A stretch of DNA of 5,959 bases, taken from the NCBI GenBank assembly GCA_905236955.1, contig CAJOQW010000105.1, positions 1 through 5,959 of the forward strand, read 5' to 3'. This document shows, one piece after another, positions 1 to 5,959 of this stretch (the stretch's first letter is position 1; each line of letters begins with the position of its first letter). Made by a program: the position numbers and the translations under genes. The DNA comes from an uncultured Bacteroidales bacterium (lineage in GTDB: Bacteria > Bacteroidota > Bacteroidia > Bacteroidales > UBA932). The notes below the pieces were generated by a model. The model made no database searches, was not told where the DNA came from, and was given only the letters and a program-made list of their open reading frames with translations.

Positions 1-1205
1 AAGATGTTGTCCTTCACGTAAGCCTGGATTTCATCCAGCTTGGCCTGGTCGCATACGCCGGCCTCGACAAGCTTCTTCCCGAAGGCGGCGATGCTGTCTT
101 CGGCCTCCCATGCGGCGATTTCTTCCTTGGTCCTGTACGAGGACTGGTCGCTCGGGGAGTGGCCTCCGTATCGGTAAGTGACTATGTCGAGCAGGGCCGG
201 ACCTTCCTTGGCTTCGAGCAGGGCCTTCTTGCGGCGCATCGCATCGATGACAGCCAGGGGATCGTAACCGTCAACACGCTCGGCGTGCATGTTCTCTTCG
301 TTGAAGCCTGCACCCAGACGGGCAGGGAAATGGTAACCCGCTGTTTCGCCGTTGGGCTGGCCGCCCATGGCGTACTGGTTGTCCATCACGTTGAAGAGGA
401 CGGGCAGGCCGCCCTTCATGTCGCCTTCCCACATGGTCTTGAACTGGTCCATGGTGGCGAAGGTCATGCCTTCGAGGACGGGGCCGCGGGCATAGGAACC
501 GTCTCCGAGGTTGGCGACGACTATGCCTTTCTTGCGGTTTACCTTCTTATAGAGGGCAGCGCCGACTGCGATGGAGCCCGAACCGCCCACGATGGCATTG
601 TTGGGATAGATGCCGAACGGGGTGAAGAATGCGTGCATGGATCCCCCGAGGCCCTTGTTGAAACCGGTGGTGCGGGCGAAGATTTCCGCCATAGCCCCGT
701 ACAGGAGGAAATGGATGGCGAGTTCCTTCACGTCCTTGCCGTCATAACCCTTCTTCGCAACATTGAGCGTGGCGCCGTCCCAGAACCCTTCCATTATCTT
801 GGTGAGCTCTTCGTCGGAAAGGAGCTGGATGGAACGGAGGCCCTTGGCGAGGATTTCCCCGTGGGAACGGTGCGAGCCGAAGATGAAGTCGTCGGTATCG
901 AGGGCATAGGCCATACCTACGGCGGCGGCCTCCTGGCCGGCCGAAAGGTGGGCGGGCCCCGGGTTGTTGTATTCAACCCCGTTGTATCCGCCGGTGGTCT
1001 TGACCAGGTTGAGCATGGTCTCGAACTCGCGGATTATGGCCATGTCGCGGTAGATGCGGATAAGGTCTTCCTTGGTGAAGTTGCCTTCCTCCAGCTCCTG
1101 GCCCACGGTCTTGTTGTACGTCATCACCGGAATGGGAGCTATCTTGATTTCATGCTCTTCCGGATAAAGTGTCTTCTTGGGATCTACATAAATTGACTTT
1201 GGCAT
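1..1205 (-). CDS. 2-oxoacid dehydrogenase E1, alpha part (3' end outside window; possible alpha-beta fusion)
   Basis: This is the thiamine-diphosphate enzyme that decarboxylates a 2-oxoacid and loads the acyl group onto lipoyl-E2. The visible part is 401 codons from ATG (1203-1205), 12 nt after the lpdA stop, with no stop before the window edge. After an N-terminal extension of about 47 residues come the usual E1-alpha marks: YRDMAIIREFE (52-62), HLSAGQEA, the HRSHGE loop (112-117), GGSMH (187-191), the cofactor motif GDG (234-236) ending in DNQYAMGG (Asn276), and YRYGGHSPSD (344-353) followed by SSYRTKEEI. The spacing within the ThDP motif is about 12 residues longer than in classical E1-alpha, and Asp replaces the first Asn of the usual NN. 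At the window edge the chain has reached the last helices of a normal alpha subunit. It may end soon or continue into a beta half. The E1-alpha family is firm; the substrate is unknown, with pyruvate the simplest guess from context. Confidence 0.93.
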   Translation of the reverse strand, partial: MPKSIYVDPKKTLYPEEHEIKIAPIPVMTYNKTVGQELEEGNFTKEDLIRIYRDMAIIREFETMLNLVKTTGGYNGVEYNNPGPAHLSAGQEAAAVGMAYALDTDDFIFGSHRSHGEILAKGLRSIQLLSDEELTKIMEGFWDGATLNVAKKGYDGKDVKELAIHFLLYGAMAEIFARTTGFNKGLGGSMHAFFTPFGIYPNNAIVGGSGSIAVGAALYKKVNRKKGIVVANLGDGSYARGPVLEGMTFATMDQFKTMWEGDMKGGLPVLFNVMDNQYAMGGQPNGETAGYHFPARLGAGFNEENMHAERVDGYDPLAVIDAMRRKKALLEAKEGPALLDIVTYRYGGHSPSDQSSYRTKEEIAAWEAEDSIAAFGKKLVEAGVCDQAKLDEIQAYVKDNI

Positions 1206-1217
1206 ATCGAACAGGTT

Positions 1218-2591
1218 TTATTTTACGGTGAAAGCTGTCTCTTTCAGGATTTCGGAAACGGTCGGATGCGGGAAGATGATTTCCTTGAGCTGCTCTATCG
1301 TCATCTCAGTCTCGATGGCGATGCAGGCGCTGTGGATCATCTCGGACGAGGGGTTGCCCAGCATGTGAACGCCGAGGACCTCGTGGTATTCCTTGCCGTA
1401 GATGACCTTGCAGAGGCTCGGGTCGGAACCTTCGTTCTCGGCCACGTAGCGGCCGGCATAGGTCATGGGGAGCCTGGCAACGGCATAGTCCCTGCCGGAT
1501 GCGGCCGCCTGCTCCTCGGTAAGGCCCACGCCTGCGACCTCGGGGTTGGTATAGACCACGCTCGGCACGGCTTCGTAGCGCATGCGGTCCTCCTTGCCGA
1601 GTATGTTGTTCACGGCCACCTCACCTTCGCGCGACGCTACATGGGCGAGCATCGGTGTGCCGCTTACGGCGTCGCCGGCGACATAGACGCCGGGGACGTT
1701 GGTGCGCATACGGTCGTCCGCGGGGATGCCGCGGCCGACTTCAACCCCGAGATTCTCGAGGCCGAAGCCCTTGACATTGGAACGGCGGCCTACCGAAACG
1801 AGGATCCTGTCGCCTGCGACCCTGCAGGTTTCGCCGGAGGGATTCTCATAGACGACCTTGTTGCCTTCGATGCCTGTCACCTTGCAGTTGAGACAGAATT
1901 CTATGCCCCTCTTTGCATATATCTTCTGAAGGGTTTCGCTTATCTCGTTGTCGAGGGGACCCAGGATCTTGGGGAGCATCTCCACCACGGTGACCTTTGT
2001 GCCTATGGTGTTGTAGAAAGCGGCGAACTCCATGCCGATGACCCCGCCGCCGATGACGACGAGTTCCTTCGGCTGCTCCTTGAGGGAGAGGATCTCACGG
2101 TTGGTGACGATGACGTCGCCGGCTTCCTTGAGGCCCGGGAACGGAGGGACGGCGGCCTCGGACCCGGTGCAGATGAGAAGGTTCCTGGCGGAATACTTCT
2201 CTCCCGCGGCCGAGATGACGACGAGGCCTTCTTCCTTGCCTTCGATGCGGGCTTCGGCGTTGACGACCGTGACCTTGCCCGCCTTCATGGCGGCCTTCAC
2301 TCCGCCGACGAGCTTGCGCACCACCTTGTCCTTGCGGGCCACGACTTCGGCATAGTCGAGCTGCGCGCCTTCGGTGTTGTGGACCCCATAGTGGCCGGCC
2401 TGTTTTGCATAGTTATATACCTTGGCACTGTAAAGGAGGGTCTTGGTGGGGATGCAGCCTTCATTGAGGCACACGCCGCCGAGGGACTTCTTCTCGAACA
2501 GGACCGTGGCCAGGCCGGCGGCACCGGCCCTTTCGGCGGCCACGTATCCGCCGGGGCCGCCTCCGATTATTGCCAGATCGAATGATTGCAT
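1218..2591 (-). CDS. lpdA: Dihydrolipoamide dehydrogenase (E3)
   Basis: This 457-residue flavoprotein reoxidises the dihydrolipoyl group of E2 and passes electrons through FAD to NAD+. The FAD-binding fold opens at once (IIGGGPGG, 8-15). The redox-active disulfide motif GGVCLNEGCIPTK gives Cys41 and Cys46. The second Rossmann fold is VVIGGGVIGMEF (178-189), and an acidic Glu204 ends its second strand, which is typical of NAD+ rather than NADP+ use. The second FAD motif is GVYVAGDAV (301-309). The C-terminal dimer-interface motif HPTVSE gives the catalytic base pair His442 and Glu447. Length and all catalytic parts are normal for the family, so the enzyme should be functional. It lies 13 nt after E2 and 12 nt before E1, so it is most likely dedicated to this complex, although E3 proteins are often shared with other lipoyl systems such as glycine cleavage. 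The A/T-rich leader before its ATG lacks a clear Shine-Dalgarno sequence. Confidence 0.97.
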   Translation of the reverse strand: MQSFDLAIIGGGPGGYVAAERAGAAGLATVLFEKKSLGGVCLNEGCIPTKTLLYSAKVYNYAKQAGHYGVHNTEGAQLDYAEVVARKDKVVRKLVGGVKAAMKAGKVTVVNAEARIEGKEEGLVVISAAGEKYSARNLLICTGSEAAVPPFPGLKEAGDVIVTNREILSLKEQPKELVVIGGGVIGMEFAAFYNTIGTKVTVVEMLPKILGPLDNEISETLQKIYAKRGIEFCLNCKVTGIEGNKVVYENPSGETCRVAGDRILVSVGRRSNVKGFGLENLGVEVGRGIPADDRMRTNVPGVYVAGDAVSGTPMLAHVASREGEVAVNNILGKEDRMRYEAVPSVVYTNPEVAGVGLTEEQAAASGRDYAVARLPMTYAGRYVAENEGSDPSLCKVIYGKEYHEVLGVHMLGNPSSEMIHSACIAIETEMTIEQLKEIIFPHPTVSEILKETAFTVK

Positions 2592-2604
2592 TATTTTCTA
2601 ATCT

Positions 2605-3954
2605 TTAGAATTCAACTTCGAGGTTCTCTATCTGGGTGGCCACTTCCTTGAGGAAACGGGTGGCCAGGCCGCCGTCGATGGCGCGGTGGTCGTAGGTCAG
2701 CGACAGGCCCATGTACGGGACGAATGCGTAAACGCCGCCGCCGAGGTCCTTGGGACGCGGCACTATAGTGCCGACACCGAGGATGGCCGTCTGGGGCGCA
2801 TTCAGCACGGGAGTGAACCACTCCACTCCGTAACCGCCGAGGTTGGAGACCGTAAAGGAAGCAGCTTCGGTGGCTATTAGGTCGGGATTCACCGAACCTT
2901 TCTTGCAGTCGTCGGCAAGAGTCTTGAGCTGGGTGCTCAGCCCCACGATGTTGAGGTCTTCGGCATGCTTGACGGCCGGGACCATGAGGCCGCGTTCGGT
3001 ATCCACGGCACAGCCCAGGTTGACGACGTTGTAAAGCCGCAGGGCGTCGCCGAGGCAATGGGAATTCACCTCCGGGAACTTCTGGAGAGCCTTGATCACG
3101 GCATAGCAAACGAAGTCGTTTATGGTGATGTTGGCCTTGAGGGCACCCTCGGCATAGGCCTTCTTGGCCTTCTTGCGCAGGGCCTGCACCCTCCTTGCGT
3201 CGGCACCGAGCATATGGGTGAGCTGCGCGGTGTTCTGGAGGGAGTTGTACATGGCCTTTGCGATGAGCTTGCGTATGTTGGGGAGTTTCTGCACGGTGAA
3301 TTCGGTGCCTTCCCCTGCAAGCCCATCTGTATGGGAGGGTTTCCACTGCTTGAGGTCGCCGGCCTTCACCATCCCGCCGATTCCCGAGCCTTTCGCGGGG
3401 GCCTCGAGACCTCCCTGGGCCATCATGGCCTTCGCAAGACCGGACCTGGGTGCCGTAGCCGCGGCTTCGACATCCCTTTCGATTATGCGTCCGCCGGGAC
3501 CTGTACCCGCCACCTGGGCGGTATCGACTCCGAGTTTCGCCGCCGCGGCGCGTGCACGCGGGGAAACAGGGGCGCCGGATTTAACTTCCGCCGCAGGGAC
3601 GGAGACCCCGGCCACGGGGGCGGGTGATGCCTCCGGGGCGGCAGCAGGCTTTGTTTCTTCGGCAGCGGCGGGAGCGGGAGCCGCACCGCCGGGTGCGAAC
3701 CCGGCGAAGGATTCGCCGGGATTGCCTATCACCATCACATTGTTCAGGCAGGGCACTTCGTCGTTGTCGTTGTAGAAAACGGCCAGGACGGTGCCTTCCA
3801 CCTTGGATTCCTCTTCGAACGAGGCCTTGTCGGTCTCGTAGCTGAAAAGGACGTCGCCCACGGCCACCTTGTCGCCTGCATGCTTCTTGATCTCGGTAAG
3901 GATGCAACTTTCGACCGACTGGCCCTGCTTGGGCATTATTACTGCATTTGCCAT
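2605..3954 (-). CDS. Dihydrolipoamide acyltransferase, E2 core of a 2-oxoacid dehydrogenase complex
   Basis: This 449-residue protein is the E2 core. It takes the acyl group from E1 on a swinging lipoyl arm and passes it to CoA. Residues 1-78 form a single lipoyl domain, with the lipoylated lysine expected at Lys43 in YETDKA. A long Ala/Pro-rich flexible linker (about 84-128) follows. Next comes a peripheral subunit-binding domain (about 130-165, SPRARAAAAKLGV then GTGPGGRIIERDV). Residues 169-204 (GLAKAMM, GSGIGGMVKAGDL) look like a weaker second copy. The catalytic acyltransferase domain spans about 217-449 with FTVSNLGGYGVEWF (367-380) and the active-site motif DHRAIDG, giving His423, Asp427 and Gly428. 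The start MANAVIMPKQG is the expected lipoyl-domain beginning. The E3 gene follows after 13 nt. Family and role in the complex are firm. Whether the acyl group is acetyl (pyruvate) or another (acetoin, branched-chain) is not settled, so no symbol is given. Confidence 0.95.
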   Translation of the reverse strand: MANAVIMPKQGQSVESCILTEIKKHAGDKVAVGDVLFSYETDKASFEEESKVEGTVLAVFYNDNDEVPCLNNVMVIGNPGESFAGFAPGGAAPAPAAAEETKPAAAPEASPAPVAGVSVPAAEVKSGAPVSPRARAAAAKLGVDTAQVAGTGPGGRIIERDVEAAATAPRSGLAKAMMAQGGLEAPAKGSGIGGMVKAGDLKQWKPSHTDGLAGEGTEFTVQKLPNIRKLIAKAMYNSLQNTAQLTHMLGADARRVQALRKKAKKAYAEGALKANITINDFVCYAVIKALQKFPEVNSHCLGDALRLYNVVNLGCAVDTERGLMVPAVKHAEDLNIVGLSTQLKTLADDCKKGSVNPDLIATEAASFTVSNLGGYGVEWFTPVLNAPQTAILGVGTIVPRPKDLGGGVYAFVPYMGLSLTYDHRAIDGGLATRFLKEVATQIENLEVEF

Positions 3955-3991
3955 TTTATGAAATTTAAATCAATTTGGGAAGTTACGACTC
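3955..3991 (-). other. 37-nt A/T-rich intercistronic spacer
   Basis: This gap between the transporter stop and the E2 start is the longest in the window and much richer in A/T than the genes around it. It contains an 8-base palindrome, ATTTAAAT, at 3963-3970. I see no inverted repeat followed by a T-run that would act as a terminator, and no convincing Bacteroidota promoter (TTTG / TAnnTTTG); the nearest match, TAAATTTC, has one mismatch and sits too close to the start codon. It may simply be a translation-initiation leader. Confidence 0.5.
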
Positions 3992-5335
3992 TTAAATGTT
4001 CTCGCCATAACGTTCTTTGGTAATCTGGGAAAGGGATTTACCCCTGGTTTCAGGGGCTCCTGCTACACCCACTATGAGAGATATCAGCAGCAGGGCCACC
4101 ATGCACCAGGCGGCGAGGGTGAAATGCTCGCCGTTCTCGCCGTAGATGTAGGTGAACGTAAGGCCCCAGATGGCGGACAGGCCGCGCACGAGGAAGAACA
4201 TGAATCCCTGGGCTCCCGCGCGGAACTTCGCGGGGAAGAGCTCGCTGCCCCAAAGGGCGTAGAAAATCTGCACGGAAGAGCCGCCGTTAAGGCCCCAGAG
4301 GATGGTGAACACCCACACCCAGGCGAGGCTTTTCACCCCGACGCCGATTACCACGAACCATGCCGAGAGGGCGCAAAGCAGGCCAAGCACATAGAAAATC
4401 CTGTGCGAGACCTTGTCGATGAAATGCGAGATGACGAACGTGAAGCCCACCACGACGACCCAGCTGACGCAGCTGAGCATGTTGGCGTAACCGTTGCTCA
4501 GGCCGCCGGCAGTCTCGTAGATATGGGGCTGGAAGAAGCCCATCACCGAAGCCACCAGGTTCCATGTGAGATAAATCGACGCGAGATAGACCACCGTCCT
4601 GACCGCCACCTTGTTGCTGAACAGCAGCTTGATGTTGTCGATAATGCCGGACTTCTTGCCGGAACCTTCCTGGGCAGCCTTGGCTGCATCGAACTCCGAG
4701 CTTTCCTGAAGCTTGCGCTGGAGGTTCCAGGCTATGAAGGCCACAATGAAGAGGGAGAGGAACACCAGACGGGAGCTGAAAACCTCCACGGCCTGCTGCG
4801 ACATGCCGTCGCCGCCGAAGAAATGGGCCACCTTCTGCACGAAGCCGGACAGGAGCCCGTCGGGGGCCAGCAGCATACCCAGAAGCAGGATGCACATGGG
4901 CCCGAATCCCCAGGACATCTGGGAGATGCAGATGTTGCGGCCGCGGTTGCCCACCTCGGAGTTCTCTGATATATAGGTCCACGATGCCGGCACGCCCACA
5001 CCCACGGAGATACCCGTGATGAGGAAACCGGCCAGCAGCATCGGGAAGTTGACCGAAAGCATCACGAGCAGCACGCCAACCATATATACAAGCAGATTGT
5101 AGGTGAAAATGAACTTGCGTCCGTACTTGTCGGCCAGGAAACCCCCTATGATGGCGCCTATCGCGGCCCCGAGGCAGTTGGCGCTGATGAAGTTGAGCCA
5201 GCCTAGGCTCATCTCCGACAGGCCCATGTACTTCTGCCACAGGGTAAGGCCGCTTGCGCCGGCGACTATCGCCCCGGCATCGAGATAATTGTTGAGAGAG
5301 ACCGCAATGGTACTCTTCAGACTTCCTTTTGCCAT
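3992..5335 (-). CDS. MFS transporter, sugar-porter-like; candidate L-rhamnose permease
   Basis: This is a 447-residue inner-membrane secondary transporter of the major facilitator superfamily, of normal length for a 12-helix member. Hydrophobic helices are clear in both halves, with a charged central cytoplasmic loop at about residues 204-242. Motif A between helices 2 and 3 is well kept (GGFLADKYGRK, about 64-74). The counterpart between helices 8 and 9 is degenerate (SHFIDKVSHR, about 303-312). Other family marks are an ENSEVGNRGR loop (about 124-133), an ESSEF segment after helix 6 that resembles the sugar-porter PESPR motif, FPAKFR (367-372), and a C-terminal PETRGKSL (428-435). The ATG lies 3 nt after the rhaA stop, so the two are almost surely co-transcribed and rhamnose is the most likely substrate. 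That assignment rests on context. The family is firm, but another sugar or sugar acid is possible. The more familiar rhamnose carrier of Bacteroides and enterics (RhaT type) is a different family. Confidence 0.9.
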   Translation of the reverse strand: MAKGSLKSTIAVSLNNYLDAGAIVAGASGLTLWQKYMGLSEMSLGWLNFISANCLGAAIGAIIGGFLADKYGRKFIFTYNLLVYMVGVLLVMLSVNFPMLLAGFLITGISVGVGVPASWTYISENSEVGNRGRNICISQMSWGFGPMCILLLGMLLAPDGLLSGFVQKVAHFFGGDGMSQQAVEVFSSRLVFLSLFIVAFIAWNLQRKLQESSEFDAAKAAQEGSGKKSGIIDNIKLLFSNKVAVRTVVYLASIYLTWNLVASVMGFFQPHIYETAGGLSNGYANMLSCVSWVVVVGFTFVISHFIDKVSHRIFYVLGLLCALSAWFVVIGVGVKSLAWVWVFTILWGLNGGSSVQIFYALWGSELFPAKFRAGAQGFMFFLVRGLSAIWGLTFTYIYGENGEHFTLAAWCMVALLLISLIVGVAGAPETRGKSLSQITKERYGENI

Positions 5336-5338
5336 GAT

Positions 5339-5959
5339 CTACCTTTTGCTTGTAACGTCTCTTTCGTACTGTTCTATGCAGGGAATGAATTCCTCGCCGA
5401 CGGGAACGCCGTTCTTGTAGTTGAACCAGTCGAACACCGCTCCGAAAGGCAGGGTCTTGGCCTCCTCGAGGAGCGCGAGACGCTGGAAGTACTGTCCGCC
5501 TGCCTCGTATTCGCGGAGTTTTGCAAGGGGCTCGAGAAGGGCGCTGAGGATGCACTTCTGGGTTGCGCGGGTACCTATGATGTAAGCGCCGATGCGGTTG
5601 ATGGAGGCGTCGAAGTAGTCGAGACCCACGTGTGCGCGGTCGAGACCGTCGGAACGGACGAGTTCCTTGAAGAAGTCGAGGGTCTGGTCGTTCATGATGG
5701 TCACGTGGTCGGAGTCCCAGCGGATCGGACGGCTGACGTGGAGCATGAGTTCGGGAACGTAGAGCAGAAGCGAGGAAACCTTGTCGGCGATGTTCTCGGT
5801 GGGCTCGTAGTGGCCGGTGTCGAGGGTGTACATAACCTTGCGGGATGCGCAGTAGCCCTCGTAGAAGTCCATGGAACCTACGGTGTAGCTCTCGAGTCCG
5901 ATTCCGAACAGCTTGGCCTCTACGCAGCTCTTCATGCCGGGCAGGTCCTCCTTGAGAAT
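5339..5959 (-). CDS. rhaA: L-rhamnose isomerase, C-terminal half (5' end outside window)
   Basis: This enzyme converts L-rhamnose to L-rhamnulose in the cytoplasm, the first step of phosphorylative rhamnose catabolism. The frame is open from the right edge and ends at TAG (5339-5341), giving 206 visible residues of a protein that is about 420 residues in E. coli. Aligned by eye to E. coli RhaA, the fragment begins near residue 221 and runs without gaps through the metal sites. VEAKLFG supplies Glu234 and Lys236, LDTGH supplies Asp267 and His270, LHVSRP supplies His294, WDSDH supplies Asp302 and Asp304, and GLDYFDASINR supplies Asp334. These are the known ligands of the structural and catalytic metals plus the catalytic lysine, so the enzyme should be active. 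An ATG at 5933-5935 is internal and is not the start. A transporter gene follows after 3 nt, which implies one transcript. Identity is near certain. The Bacteroides literature calls the same gene rhaI. Confidence 0.97.
   Translation of the reverse strand: MLKEDLPGMKSCVEAKLFGIGLESYTVGSMDFYEGYCASRKVMYTLDTGHYEPTENIADKVSSLLLYVPELMLHVSRPIRWDSDHVTIMNDQTLDFFKELVRSDGLDRAHVGLDYFDASINRIGAYIIGTRATQKCILSALLEPLAKLREYEAGGQYFQRLALLEEAKTLPFGAVFDWFNYKNGVPVGEEFIPCIEQYERDVTSKR
5342..5347 (-). promoter_or_regulatory. Shine-Dalgarno-like site for the MFS transporter
   Basis: On the minus strand the bases AAAAGG lie 6 nt before the transporter ATG. They overlap the last Lys and Arg codons of rhaA. This is the only start codon in the window with a purine-rich, SD-like stretch at a normal distance, and it fits translational coupling to rhaA. 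The match may be coincidental, because it is also coding sequence. Confidence 0.4.

Noticed and set aside
159..1196. 345-residue plus-strand open frame
   Set aside because: It is the exact codon-register mirror of the E1 gene. Such a frame stays open because the sense gene avoids TTA, CTA and TCA codons, and it ends at the TCA for Ser4 of E1. The sense strand has full family motifs; the mirror has none.
1266..2585. 439-residue plus-strand open frame covering nearly all of lpdA
   Set aside because: Same codon-register mirror effect in a GC-rich gene. The translation is rich in His, Asp, Gly and Ala with no recognisable fold motif, while the minus strand encodes a complete E3.
2965..3627. 220-residue plus-strand open frame opposite E2
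   Set aside because: Mirror frame of E2 codons with no family motif; the catalytic and binding domains are on the minus strand.
3955..3991. Promoter of the TTTG / TAnnTTTG type before E2
   Set aside because: The only -7-like match (TAAATTTC) has a mismatch, lacks a well-placed -33 partner and would leave almost no leader before the ATG.
4124..4969. 281-residue plus-strand open frame opposite the transporter
   Set aside because: Mirror of the membrane-protein codons; hydrophobic codons read backwards give the His/Glu-rich composition seen here.
4287..5555. 422-residue minus-strand open frame overlapping rhaA and the transporter
   Set aside because: Arg/Pro-rich out-of-frame translation typical of GC-rich shadows. 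It crosses two real genes with strong family evidence in another frame.
5933..5935. ATG as start of a 198-residue protein
   Set aside because: The frame continues upstream to the window edge with residues that fit RhaA, and the ATG falls in the middle of the RhaA fold just before Glu234.

Overview
The window is a gene-dense, GC-rich stretch in which every recognisable gene lies on the minus strand, so it reads from base 5959 down to base 1. It looks like one co-directional cluster of five genes, cut at both ends. Three of the four visible junctions are only 3 to 13 nt. The start codons of the three 2-oxoacid dehydrogenase genes are preceded by A/T-rich leaders without a clear Shine-Dalgarno sequence. 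Together with a rhamnose isomerase gut-type locus, this suggests a GC-rich Bacteroidota (Bacteroidales-like) organism. That placement is an inference; a spirochaete or a clostridial relative cannot be excluded from this sequence alone.

Layout in transcription order: (1) 5959-5339, the C-terminal half of L-rhamnose isomerase (RhaA), with all known metal-binding residues of the family visible; (2) 5335-3992, a complete 12-helix-type major facilitator superfamily sugar transporter starting 3 nt after rhaA, the natural candidate for L-rhamnose uptake; (3) a 37-nt A/T-rich spacer; (4) 3954-2605, a complete lipoyl-bearing dihydrolipoamide acyltransferase (E2); (5) 2591-1218, a complete dihydrolipoamide dehydrogenase (E3, LpdA); (6) 1205-1, the N-terminal 401 codons of a thiamine-diphosphate-dependent E1, alpha part, still open at the window edge and possibly an alpha-beta fusion.

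How the genes may work together: the first two genes take up L-rhamnose and isomerise it to L-rhamnulose. Downstream rhamnose catabolism yields dihydroxyacetone phosphate and lactaldehyde, both of which can lead to pyruvate. The E2-E3-E1 genes encode a full set of parts for a 2-oxoacid dehydrogenase complex (2-oxoacid + CoA + NAD+ to acyl-CoA + CO2 + NADH). If that substrate is pyruvate, the locus would link a deoxy-sugar uptake and isomerisation module to acetyl-CoA formation. The substrate of the E1 cannot be read from the sequence, and co-transcription across the 37-nt spacer is not shown.

No RNA genes, mobile elements, CRISPR arrays, long repeats or convincing terminators were seen. No stretch over 300 bases lacks a gene. 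The points most worth a second look are the stretched ThDP motif in E1, a possible second subunit-binding domain in E2, the E2-E3-E1 gene order, and the pairing of rhamnose genes with a 2-oxoacid dehydrogenase.
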